The position numbers were made by a program, and so were the translations under genes. The notes under the pieces are model-generated. The model ran no database searches. It was not told where the DNA came from and was given only the letters and a program-made list of their open reading frames with translations. 47,168 bases of DNA from an uncultured Saprospiraceae bacterium (GTDB lineage Bacteria; Bacteroidota; Bacteroidia; Chitinophagales; Saprospiraceae): the NCBI GenBank assembly GCA_937941765.1, contig CALDGQ010000123.1:1-47168 (forward strand), in the 5' to 3' direction. Below are positions 33,508-42,075 of the stretch, one piece after another. Each line of letters opens with the position of its first letter. The stretch's first letter is position 1.

Positions 33508-35721
33508 CTAATAAACCACCTCCAACTTCTTACTAATCTTCCCATCCTTCAACAACAAAGTATACTTCCCAGATTTCAAAACCAAAGGTACCTGACTAGC
33601 TGCACTTTTCATCTCAATAATATCGGCAGGAACCGCGCTATCAATATCCTCTCCTTCAGGGAAAGCGAAAATCATACATGGAAATCCAACACCGTACTTA
33701 CTAGGTAAAACTTTTTGAGCTTTTCCCCCTGTTCGATACAAATAATTGGGCCGAGCTTGTTGTTCTTTATTACGAGGCATAAAAACTTGCATATCACATC
33801 TCTTGATCTTTTCATTTTTCTTGGCGTCAAATTCCTTTTCTACATACGCTATTCCATTTCTTAAATAAACCTGTGGATTATTTTGAGTAGTGGTTCTGTA
33901 AATTGGATTTTCAAATTCTGGACATTGATCTCGCATGGTTGTCAGGTCAATCGTCAGCGGATCTATTTTTGAAAATTCTTTAAACCAAGAAGCCATTTTT
34001 CTACCATCTGTCGAGATTTCTTCTATACCATCGTAGTTGGTTAGGATAATGACTTTGGAACCTGCATTAGCTTTTACAATTCGATTCGCATTCATAGCAT
34101 GTGCCCAATGAAGTGCTGATTGCGCACGATCAGATTTACTGGTGCCTGCTTTATTATTTCTTGTAACAATTGAGTTGGCTTTTGATAATTGGCCTTTGCT
34201 CGCTTTATAACTATCAATACTAATTCCATTTGAAACGGCACTTCTCAAAAGATTTCCGTAGACTGGTTCCCGAATCAAAAACCCATCTTCAATAACAGGG
34301 TATCCCAATTCATTTATTTTCGAACCAGTTGCCAAATCAGCCACTAATAATTTATCAAAACCATTTGCTTTCAATTCAGGAAGTAATTCTTGCAAATAGA
34401 TTTTGGTTTCAGGAGCATACTTGTGCGTATTAATGATGATCACTTTAGCATCCTTCGATTGCTCCAAAATATGTCTTTTCGCATTACTCGTTTTATACAT
34501 TCTGAAAGTGGAAGCTTCTTGTTTATTCAATTCCGGTTTTGGAATGTTAGGATTGCAATAATCACCTGGTTTGTAACGACTATTGATGACTTGTAAATCC
34601 TTTTTATCTTTAGTGTCACTTGAAAAGCGATAAGCTTCATTAGCAGATGAGGCACCTTCAATAGTGTTGCTTGTTGGCTTTATCTTATCCATTTCCAATT
34701 CCACGCGTCTATTTTGTTGACGACCTTCCTCCGTTTCATTGGACGCGATGGATTTGGCCGCTCCATGACCAATCACGTTTAAGCGATCTGTTTTGATGCC
34801 GTGTTGCACTAGATAGTTTTTAACAGACTTTGCACGATTCAAAGAGAGTGTTTGGTTGTGTTCAGAATCACCTATAATATCGGTATGACCATGGATCTCA
34901 ACTTTGGCGGTACTGTTCTTTTTTAATATGGTTACTAATTTTTCTAACTCAGGAAATGATCGTGGAAGTAAGTCATATTTGTCAGTGGCGAAGTAAATAT
35001 TTTCTAAAGTGAATGACTCTTTCCCTTCGATTTTAATTTTTGGTAAATAAACTTGTGCATCTCTAAGGATTGCTTCAATTCTGACATCATCAACGAAAAA
35101 ATAACCAACAGTTAACGCTTTCGGATCATCAGGATTGGCAAATTGACCAAGGGTGATATGAGTAGCATCTTCTTCAAGAGAAACGAATCCTGAAATTTTG
35201 GCCCACTGATTTGGAATTAATGTAACATTGTTTACACTAAATTGAGGTTTTTTATTAATAGCGGTCCGACTTCGTTCGAAAAATTTTCTATTTGAAAAAT
35301 AAATTCCGAAATTATCTTTCAATTTAAAATCAGTGATTTTTGAACTAGCATATTTGTCAGCAGGAACAATCCAGAACTCAACATAATACTTAGTGTTAGC
35401 ACGCAGTGTGTCAATCGTTTTTACTTGAATGTATTCTGACCAGAAATCACCTTGTGTAACAATACCCACACTATTTCGACCTGTATGTGCCTCAACTCGT
35501 ATTACTTTTTTTGATCTAAATTTTGGAGAAATTAAATCTGTAGAAGCTTCATTAGCCGTATCCCATTTTTTAATGGCGCGTTGGAATTCCATGAAATTAT
35601 CACACAACGAATTTGGTTCATAATCACAACTCTCGAAGCTTGGATTCGGAACGAGATTTTGGCAAAAAATTGTTTGCATGGATACCAAAAAGAAAAAGAC
35701 CAAAAAATAAAATCTACTCAT
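33508..35721 (-). CDS. Exported OmpA-family protein with EreA/ChaN-like C-terminal domain
   Basis: A 737-residue protein. Signal peptide 1-20 (TIFCQ) precedes a carbohydrate-binding-like jelly roll beginning NLVPNPSFE (22-30) up to ~218. An OmpA_C domain follows (~236-347) with EIHGHTDIIGDSEHNQTLSL (275-294) and QQNRRVELEM (335-344). Residues ~420-600 resemble a Bacteroidota EreA/ChaN-like family: INTHKY (430-435) lies where NEAHH is usual, then LGYPVIEDGFLIREPVYGNL (472-491), a DRAQSALHWAHAMN helix (531-544) and KIDPLTIDLTTM (585-596). The catalytic-type Glu-His is thus changed. The C-terminal ~140 residues are unassigned. Envelope protein attached to peptidoglycan; divergent from the histidine kinase across 268 bp. 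Confidence 0.75.
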   Translation of the reverse strand: MSRFYFLVFFFLVSMQTIFCQNLVPNPSFESCDYEPNSLCDNFMEFQRAIKKWDTANEASTDLISPKFRSKKVIRVEAHTGRNSVGIVTQGDFWSEYIQVKTIDTLRANTKYYVEFWIVPADKYASSKITDFKLKDNFGIYFSNRKFFERSRTAINKKPQFSVNNVTLIPNQWAKISGFVSLEEDATHITLGQFANPDDPKALTVGYFFVDDVRIEAILRDAQVYLPKIKIEGKESFTLENIYFATDKYDLLPRSFPELEKLVTILKKNSTAKVEIHGHTDIIGDSEHNQTLSLNRAKSVKNYLVQHGIKTDRLNVIGHGAAKSIASNETEEGRQQNRRVELEMDKIKPTSNTIEGASSANEAYRFSSDTKDKKDLQVINSRYKPGDYCNPNIPKPELNKQEASTFRMYKTSNAKRHILEQSKDAKVIIINTHKYAPETKIYLQELLPELKANGFDKLLVADLATGSKINELGYPVIEDGFLIREPVYGNLLRSAVSNGISIDSYKASKGQLSKANSIVTRNNKAGTSKSDRAQSALHWAHAMNANRIVKANAGSKVIILTNYDGIEEISTDGRKMASWFKEFSKIDPLTIDLTTMRDQCPEFENPIYRTTTQNNPQVYLRNGIAYVEKEFDAKKNEKIKRCDMQVFMPRNKEQQARPNYLYRTGGKAQKVLPSKYGVGFPCMIFAFPEGEDIDSAVPADIIEMKSAASQVPLVLKSGKYTLLLKDGKISKKLEVVY

Positions 35722-35895
35722 AATTAATAGAAATACTTGCTAAATAAAATCTGCCATTTTTTAAACGATTGAAAAACAAAAATGACGAGCTACTAATGTA
35801 AAATTAATATTTATTTAAGTACCCTAAAATTCACATGATTAATTAGCCTAATTCATAGCCATCAGATACTCATATTTCCAATAAATTTTGATTAG

Positions 35896-35909
35896 TTGTA
35901 ATATTACAA
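35896..35909. promoter_or_regulatory. Perfect palindrome TTGTAATATTACAA in a divergent promoter region
   Basis: A 14 bp perfect dyad lies in the 268 bp gap between the divergent OmpA-EreA/ChaN-like gene (starts 35721) and the hybrid kinase gene (starts 35990), 81 bp before the latter. It fits an operator for a dimeric regulator. AT-rich palindromes can also occur by chance. Confidence 0.4.
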
Positions 35910-35989
35910 TTCGCTTATTATCAAGCATCTATGATAAATATTGCTTAAATTTATAAGACTGAGCAAATTCCTTACTATCTGCAAAACTG

Positions 35990-38344
35990 ATGAACATTAG
36001 ACCCATTTTTCTGCTGTTTTTTCTATTCCAATTTTCCATCATCGTGGGTTATTGTCAAACTGATCTAGAACTTGAATCTGTATATGAGAACTATACTCAG
36101 ATCGAAAATGACTTCCAAAGATTAGATTCTCTCAAAGTTTTTATCCATCCAAAAAATGGTGGCGATATGCGTCAATCCATTAAATTACTAGAAAAAGAAC
36201 GAGCTATGTTAGGTAGCTTGGAAGAAAAGCCGTTGCAACATGTTTTGCTTAACAATTTATTGTTTAAATGTTATCGCTCTATTAATGAGTATCAAAAAGG
36301 AGTTTCATTTTTAGTTGAAGGAAAAGAAATCGCTAATAAGTTTAGCAAGCAAACAGATGAATGGGAAAATGCTTTAGCTGAGTTGTATTTAGAAACTGCA
36401 TTTGTTTATTATTTTGAACAAAAACCTAAAGAAGCGTTTGCAGATGCAACTAGAGCTTTGAATGGTTATAAAAAATTAGGCAACAAAAGAAAACTAGCAG
36501 AAGCATATTGGAGATTAGGAATTGCAAAATCTCAACTAGGTAAAAGTCAAGAAGCGCTCGCTTATTATGATGAAGCAGAAAAAGTAATTGATCCTGAAAA
36601 TGAAGAAATAAATTATTTAAGGGTACAGTATTTACGTTCCATTGAATTGGTTATACAAAATCGGTTTGAAGAATCAAGAGTCATTCTAAAAGATATTTTA
36701 CCCAAAATGAAAGCTGCCAATCATGTGAATTATGCAGTTGCTTTGGCGAAAATGGGTCAGGTAGAAACCCAACTTGGAAATTTAATTCCAGCTAAAAGAT
36801 ATTTGACGGAGGCGGAAGAACTGAAAATTAATACCAACGATTTAAATGCGAAAGGAGTGATTGCACATCGTTTTGAAGAATATTATTTAGCGACAGGACA
36901 GTTTCAAAATGCCTATGACCAATTGGCGATAAGAAAGTCAATTGCAGATAGTATTTCAAGAAAAAGGGTGAAAGAAGAGACGGTTGCTTTTCAAAATAGA
37001 TTCAGTGAATTGAATAAGCAACAAGAAATAAAAGACTTGAAATATGAACAAGTTATTCAAGAATCTAGATTTAAAAGTTGGTTAGGAATTTTATCTGGAG
37101 GGTTTTTAGCAATACTTTCATTGTTAGCAATTCTTTGGTTTAGAAGAGAAAAAAAACGAAAAGAATCCTTGTTGCTAGCTTCAAAAGATGCAGAGGTCAA
37201 ACAGGTGCGAGCGCATTTGCTTACTTCCATAACACATGAATTGCGGACTCCTTTAGCTGTCATTATGGGGCAGTTAGATGAATTGAAAAATGAACCACTT
37301 AGTCATCATGCATCCTTATTGGTTGATTCTTCTCAAAAAAGTTCAAGCAGACTTTTGCATCAAGTAAATCAACTTATGGACTTGAATCAATTTGAGGCGA
37401 AGGCCATGATGATTAATGAAGCGGATGGAGACTTGATTTTATTTTTAGAAGAATTTCTTAGTAGATCTAAAGCAAGGGCACAAGGAAAAGATTTCATTTG
37501 GAGTACGGATTTTGAACAAGAAAGCTTCTTATGTAAATTGGATTTTGAAAAACTAAATTCAATTCTTACTAATCTAGTTTCAAATGCTATTAAATATTGT
37601 CCCAATAATTCTGAGATAAATTTATCTTTCAAGCAAAAACGTGATTTTGTTGTTATAGATTTGATGGATAATGGGCCTGGAATTGATCCGGCACACCAAA
37701 AACATATTTTTGATTGGTACTACCGAGCAAAAAAATCCGATCTAGATTTAGCAATCGGTTCTGGAGTAGGTTTGGCATTGTCCAAAGAGTTAGCTGAATT
37801 AATGAATGGAACTTTAACTTTACATTCTACTTTGAACACCGGTTGTCAATTTATATTAGAAGTGCCTTTCAAAAAAGTAGAGGAATCTGCATATACAAAA
37901 GTGGACAATGTGATATTACCGATTGGGCAAAGAGAAGAAGGATTCGACAAAAAAACGGCTGGTGATTCTGATTCTTTACCAAAATTATTATTGGTAGAAG
38001 ATCATATTGATTTATCAAAACACATTGAAAGAATATTGGCCAATGATTATATAGTTACTTCTTTTCCAACCGCTTCTGCTGCAGAATCTTGGGCTATGGA
38101 AAACACTCCAGACATTATTTTGACTGACATGATGTTGCCAGATATGTCAGGGTTTGAGTTGTCAAAATTATTAAAAAACAATACAATTACAGATCACATT
38201 CCAATTGTCGTTTTGGCTGACCAGAATGATGAAAGCACTAAACAAAAAAGTTTGGAAGCGCAAGTCGATACTTTTTTAACGAAGCCATTTAAAGCGGAGG
38301 AATTAATACTAAGTTTGAAGCGCCTAATCGAAAACAAAGCTTAA
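35990..38344 (+). CDS. Hybrid sensor histidine kinase with TPR sensor region and C-terminal receiver
   Basis: A 784-residue protein. It has a signal peptide (1-22), a periplasmic TPR solenoid (~85-320, e.g. AEAYWRLGIAKSQLGKSQEA), a membrane helix (~363-383), HisKA with H416 in SITHELRTPLAV, and HATPase_c with N532 (LVSNAIKY), DNGPGID (560-566) and GSGVGLAL. The receiver (663-784) has D713 as phosphoacceptor (LTDMMLPD) and K765, but Ala743 replaces the Thr/Ser of the output switch (VVLADQ). There is no DNA-binding domain, so it should relay to another protein or act by protein contact. A single gene with its own terminator; the signal is not readable. Confidence 0.9.
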   Translation: MNIRPIFLLFFLFQFSIIVGYCQTDLELESVYENYTQIENDFQRLDSLKVFIHPKNGGDMRQSIKLLEKERAMLGSLEEKPLQHVLLNNLLFKCYRSINEYQKGVSFLVEGKEIANKFSKQTDEWENALAELYLETAFVYYFEQKPKEAFADATRALNGYKKLGNKRKLAEAYWRLGIAKSQLGKSQEALAYYDEAEKVIDPENEEINYLRVQYLRSIELVIQNRFEESRVILKDILPKMKAANHVNYAVALAKMGQVETQLGNLIPAKRYLTEAEELKINTNDLNAKGVIAHRFEEYYLATGQFQNAYDQLAIRKSIADSISRKRVKEETVAFQNRFSELNKQQEIKDLKYEQVIQESRFKSWLGILSGGFLAILSLLAILWFRREKKRKESLLLASKDAEVKQVRAHLLTSITHELRTPLAVIMGQLDELKNEPLSHHASLLVDSSQKSSSRLLHQVNQLMDLNQFEAKAMMINEADGDLILFLEEFLSRSKARAQGKDFIWSTDFEQESFLCKLDFEKLNSILTNLVSNAIKYCPNNSEINLSFKQKRDFVVIDLMDNGPGIDPAHQKHIFDWYYRAKKSDLDLAIGSGVGLALSKELAELMNGTLTLHSTLNTGCQFILEVPFKKVEESAYTKVDNVILPIGQREEGFDKKTAGDSDSLPKLLLVEDHIDLSKHIERILANDYIVTSFPTASAAESWAMENTPDIILTDMMLPDMSGFELSKLLKNNTITDHIPIVVLADQNDESTKQKSLEAQVDTFLTKPFKAEELILSLKRLIENKA

Positions 38345-38393
38345 AACGTAACAAAAGCAATAGAAAACGAACTAGCTATAGGTTGAAAAATAC

Positions 38394-38429
38394 GGAAGCG
38401 GAATCAAGTGATTGTTTTCGCTTTTTTTA
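38394..38429 (+). terminator. Terminator of the hybrid kinase gene
   Basis: GAAGCGGA-ATCA pairs with TGATTGTTTTCGC around AG and runs into CTTTTTTT. The stem is imperfect. It starts about 50 bp after the kinase stop. Confidence 0.65.
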
Positions 38430-38541
38430 TTGGGTGAATTAATATGTCGCGAAAAGACTTTTTTATTCTAAATTTGCACCAACCACTACCGATTAAATCG
38501 CGTTAAAAAAGTAGGAAACCATTATTTCAACAATAACGAAT

Positions 38542-39066
38542 ATGAAAAATATACATTGGATATTACCATTTATCTTGTTTGGATGCGTAACAGATCCTGC
38601 ATCAGAACCAGATTTTGAAACTACTGGAATGAAACCAATTTATCTCACCGGAGAAGCATGGGATGCCATTACGGTTCAAGAAGCCCAACCAATTAAAGAC
38701 TTGGGAAAAATTTATTACAAAGATCAGCACATCTTTGTAAATGAAGTCAACAAAGGAATCCATGTTATTGATAATACAGATCCGTATAATCCTCTCCCTA
38801 TAAAATTTATTAAAATATGGGGAAGTAAAGATATCGCAATCAAAGGAAATATATTGTATGCAGACAATATTACGGACTTAGTAGCGATTGATATATCTGA
38901 TTTGAATAACATTGTAGTTACAAAAAGGGTCCCTGAATTATATGGATTAGAGCAATCCTCTTATCCTGAAAATTACGAAGGGTATTTCGAGTGTGTTGAT
39001 GCAACCAAAGGTACGGTGGTTGGTTGGGAAGAAGCGGATTTGATGAATCCAAAATGTTTAAGATAA
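38542..39066 (+). CDS. LVIVD-repeat lipoprotein, short
   Basis: A 174-residue lipoprotein precursor with lipobox LFGC (Cys15). Two LVIVD-type beta-propeller blades are visible: HIFVNEVNKGIHVIDNTDPYNP and KGNILYADNITDLVAIDISD. The C-terminal ~35 residues (YFECVDATKGTVVGWEEADL) diverge from the repeat and end in a Cys-containing tail. Full propellers need six to eight blades, so this may be a shortened form or need its neighbour. It stands 24 bp before the next LVIVD lipoprotein gene, and with it and the outer-membrane gene behind forms a likely operon. Confidence 0.78.
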   Translation: MKNIHWILPFILFGCVTDPASEPDFETTGMKPIYLTGEAWDAITVQEAQPIKDLGKIYYKDQHIFVNEVNKGIHVIDNTDPYNPLPIKFIKIWGSKDIAIKGNILYADNITDLVAIDISDLNNIVVTKRVPELYGLEQSSYPENYEGYFECVDATKGTVVGWEEADLMNPKCLR

Positions 39067-39090
39067 TTCCAAAATTAATAAAATAAAAAG

Positions 39091-39882
39091 ATGAAAAATA
39101 ATTTTAATTATTTTGTAAAGATATTGTTTGTTTTTGCTGTTTTTCAAACATTGGGGTGTACTCAATCTTCCAATGATACAGCATTGACCTCAACAGGAGC
39201 AGGAGTTGCTGGTTCTTATGCACGGTTTATTATTGTTGAGGATTTCCTTTATATCGTTGATAATACTTCTATTCAGACTTTTAATATCAGCGACGCTGCA
39301 GAGCCAAATAGAATTGCACAAGTTGAAATCGGTTCCAAAATCGAATCCATTTTCCATTTGGATGGTAATTTATTTATAGGAGCTGGGTCTGGACTTTATC
39401 TTTATAGTATCAAAGAAAGTGGGGTGCCAGAAAAGATAACAGATGTTCCACATAATTTTCCAATTCCTCCATGCGATCCTGTGGTTGCCAATGCGACAAA
39501 CGCTTATGTGACACTTAACACTTCTACTTGGCGGTGTACATGGTGTTGGGATCCGACTGAATTTAATGTCCTCAAAGTATTTGATATCGACAATATTCAA
39601 GAACCCAATTTGATTGCAGAATATCCGATGCAAAATCCAAAAGGATTGGGGCTGGATGGTAACTATTTATTTCTTTGTGATGATACTGCTGGTTTAAAAG
39701 TGCTAGATGTTTCGGATCCAAATGAAATTATTGAGATCCACCATTTCTCTGATTTTACTGCATATGATGTTATTCCACTAGGTGGATTACTGATAGTTGT
39801 TGGTCCTGAAAATGTCTATCAATTTGACTACACAGATATGGAAAATATGGTGTTAATTTCAACAATTCCAATTCAAGTTTAG
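39091..39882 (+). CDS. LVIVD-repeat lipoprotein
   Basis: A 263-residue lipoprotein precursor with lipobox TLGC (~Cys23). LVIVD-like blades recur at 46-75 (FLYIVDNTSIQTFNISDAAEPNRI), ~88-115, ~165-190 and ~190-235, e.g. NYLFLCDDTAGLKVLDVSDP. The region 130-155 has a Cys/Trp-rich insertion, CTWCWDP. The protein should be in the outer membrane or at the cell surface, as a beta-propeller for binding rather than catalysis. It overlaps no gene; the outer-membrane gene starts 6 bp after it. Confidence 0.82.
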   Translation: MKNNFNYFVKILFVFAVFQTLGCTQSSNDTALTSTGAGVAGSYARFIIVEDFLYIVDNTSIQTFNISDAAEPNRIAQVEIGSKIESIFHLDGNLFIGAGSGLYLYSIKESGVPEKITDVPHNFPIPPCDPVVANATNAYVTLNTSTWRCTWCWDPTEFNVLKVFDIDNIQEPNLIAEYPMQNPKGLGLDGNYLFLCDDTAGLKVLDVSDPNEIIEIHHFSDFTAYDVIPLGGLLIVVGPENVYQFDYTDMENMVLISTIPIQV

Positions 39883-39887
39883 AATTA

Positions 39888-40553
39888 ATGAAGCATTTTG
39901 TATTATTATTGTTATATGTATCTATTGGGCTGACCTTAAGTGCTCAAGAAGAGCTAATAGCCAATGAAATAGAAAGACCTAATTTAATCTTAAAATGGTC
40001 TCCATCTCCTTTGGTTAGTTTTACTGCGCCAACGATGCAATTTTCAGTCGAATATCCTATTGGAAAAAAGACACAACATTTCTATTTGGAACACGATCTT
40101 GGTTATGTTATTGGAAATCCTAATTTTTCAGACGAATATTCAAGCGGATTCCGCGTAGCCACCAAGATTAAACATTACTTCCGACCGATGAATACCAGTT
40201 ATAATAATTTTTTCGTCAGCTTTATGGCAAGATATACTTTACGCGCTGAAAAAAGTAGTCGATTTTTTGAAAGAGCTGGAGGTGCTTATCAACAACAATA
40301 TGATATTACCAAACAAAACAAATACGCTGCTGGTTATCTCGAATTTGGTTATCTAAGAAGATTTGGCGAATCTAAGCGAGTAATATTTGAGTCATTATTG
40401 TCGGCAGGTGCTAGTTATTATACAACAAGCTTTAAAGGAATTCCTGATGACGCGGAAGAAGTAAATGATAGAGGTGGTTGGATTGGTTTTCCCACAGACA
40501 CATTATTGCCTAGTGTACTGATGGTTCTGAAATTTGGTTATATATTGAAATAA
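39888..40553 (+). CDS. Outer-membrane beta-barrel-like protein
   Basis: A 221-residue protein with signal peptide 1-19 (SIGLTLSAQ). Long amphipathic strands follow: NLILKWSPSPLVSFTAPTMQ, FYLEHDLGYVIGN, YLEFGYLRRFGESKRVIFES and a final LMVLKFGYILK, an aromatic-ended barrel strand. Layout suggests a DUF3575-type or related barrel, with no named homologue recognised. It follows the LVIVD lipoprotein gene by 6 bp, so the three genes probably make one surface complex. Confidence 0.72.
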   Translation: MKHFVLLLLYVSIGLTLSAQEELIANEIERPNLILKWSPSPLVSFTAPTMQFSVEYPIGKKTQHFYLEHDLGYVIGNPNFSDEYSSGFRVATKIKHYFRPMNTSYNNFFVSFMARYTLRAEKSSRFFERAGGAYQQQYDITKQNKYAAGYLEFGYLRRFGESKRVIFESLLSAGASYYTTSFKGIPDDAEEVNDRGGWIGFPTDTLLPSVLMVLKFGYILK

Positions 40554-40632
40554 ACTTCTTTGAAAGGGCTCCCGAACCCGAAACAACCGAGATTAAAATT
40601 CGATAATCCAATAACCCATTCAAAAAAAATCT

Positions 40633-40714
40633 GCCCTTTTAAAGATAATCAACAGAATAAAATTGAACCCAATTCGTTAATTTTATTGATGCTACAATTT
40701 AATCTTAAAAGGGC
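40633..40714. repeat. Inverted repeat in the gap after the barrel gene
   Basis: GCCCTTTTAAAGATAA (40633-40648) is nearly complementary to TTAATCTTAAAAGGGC (40699-40714), 50 bp apart. It lies in the 263 bp gap before the alpha/beta hydrolase gene, in which no other feature is seen. It may act as a terminator or a small MITE-like remnant. Confidence 0.55.
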
Positions 40715-40816
40715 AACAATATTCAAAACAGCCTTATTTAAAATTGCAAATTGATTGTTATAATTAAAGACAGGAAAACCCTTTCAAGACAGCACCTCAA
40801 ATAAAAAGTGAACAAA

Positions 40817-41545
40817 ATGATTAAATTAATACCTTTCTTTTTAATTATCACAACATTAATATTACAAAATAATGATATATTGGCAAACAATAATCCGGAC
40901 AAACCCAATATTTACTTCCTAGCAGGTCAAGGTGCAGATCATCGATTATTTAAAAAGATAGCATTAAAAGAGGATTATAAAATCCAACACATCAATTACA
41001 CAGTCCCGGAAAAAGGAATGACGATGTCAGAATATGCAATCGAATTATCCGAACAAATTGATACGACTCAACCATTTATTTTAATTGGTACTTCACTTGG
41101 AGGAATGCTGGCAACAGAAATGGGTGACTTCTTAACACCCGAGAAGATCATTATTATAGCGAGCGCAAAAAAGCGGTCCGATTTGCCATTCAGATATCGA
41201 TTTCAGAAAAAAGTCCCGATTTATAAATTAGTCTTTCCCAAATTAGCTTGGTGGGGCGCTTTTATCATGCAACCAATAGTAGAGCCAGATCGCAAGCAAG
41301 AAAACGAGACGTTTAAACAAATGTTGAAAGACTTAGATCCAATTTTCCTCCATAGAACTATAAATATGATTATCAATTGGGAAAGAAACAGTTACGCACC
41401 TAATATTATCCATATTCATGGAAATAAAGACCGTACCATTCCGATTAGAAATTTGGAATATGACCATTTAATTGAAAATGGATCTCATATGATGACCCTG
41501 ACAAGAGGGGAAGAATTAAGCCTTCTATTGGACAAATTGCTTTAG
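40817..41545 (+). CDS. Exported alpha/beta hydrolase
   Basis: A 242-residue protein from ATG 40817 (a GTG at 40808 would add three residues). Signal-type N-terminus to ~25 (FFLIITTLILQNNDILA), then an alpha/beta hydrolase core: IYFLAGQGADHRLF oxyanion region, the nucleophile elbow GTSLGGM (Ser), and a late NIIHIHGNKDRTIP with Asp and His (GSHMM) completing the triad. Substrate not readable. The 530 bp gap after it precedes SusC. Confidence 0.82.
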   Translation: MIKLIPFFLIITTLILQNNDILANNNPDKPNIYFLAGQGADHRLFKKIALKEDYKIQHINYTVPEKGMTMSEYAIELSEQIDTTQPFILIGTSLGGMLATEMGDFLTPEKIIIIASAKKRSDLPFRYRFQKKVPIYKLVFPKLAWWGAFIMQPIVEPDRKQENETFKQMLKDLDPIFLHRTINMIINWERNSYAPNIIHIHGNKDRTIPIRNLEYDHLIENGSHMMTLTRGEELSLLLDKLL

Positions 41546-42075
41546 ATATAGAATTTTTTTTTATTTAACTTTTAACTGAAATGACCTCATTTCGCTTCAA
41601 AACTGCATATCCAATATAGTAATATGCCGAAAAGCACCCTTTTTCGGACTAAAACCACCCATTTATCTTCAAATGTTAAATTTTTAACATCTTAGGAGCG
41701 TTTTAACGTTCTTCATCGTTCGTGTATTGTAAACGTGTAATATTTTGTATAATTACATATCAATTGACTACCCAAAGTCATTGACACAAAAACAACAAAC
41801 CAAATGTTAATCCCATCTTCAAGAGGTGCTGCTTCAATGGAGCGATATCTTCAGAACATAATTTGGATAAAGACCGATTGCTTTTAATAAAAGCACTGCA
41901 CATTGTGTGATAGCAATATGCGTGTCGTTGCGATATATTTGAGTGAATTATGGATGAAAAACGAATAGCGTAAAAAAGAATATATTTTTAAATAAATTTT
42001 ATTAAACCATGATAGTGCTTTGTGCTATCAATATTTTTAAACCAAATTTTTTTCAAAACAAAAAATCGGATTAGT
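41546..42075 (+). promoter_or_regulatory. Long 5' region of the susC gene, with a hairpin near the start
   Basis: There is no gene in this 530 bp. A short dyad, GAGCGTTTTAACGTTC, is at ~41696-41711, and the hairpin GATAGTGCTTTGTGCTATC at 42011-42029 (two G-U pairs) is followed by AATATTTTTAA, about 45 bp before the susC ATG. This could be an attenuator or a leader element. I found no confident promoter or anti-sigma-controlled site and no SusR-type regulator gene beside it. Confidence 0.45.

Noticed and set aside
40560..40754. 64-codon frame after the barrel gene
   Set aside because: It spans the inverted repeat 40633-40714 and has low-complexity sequence with no signal or motif.
42022..42075. 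GTG start of susC 18 residues upstream
   Set aside because: It would put charged and aromatic residues ahead of an ideal signal peptide beginning MKK at 42076 and overlaps the leader hairpin.
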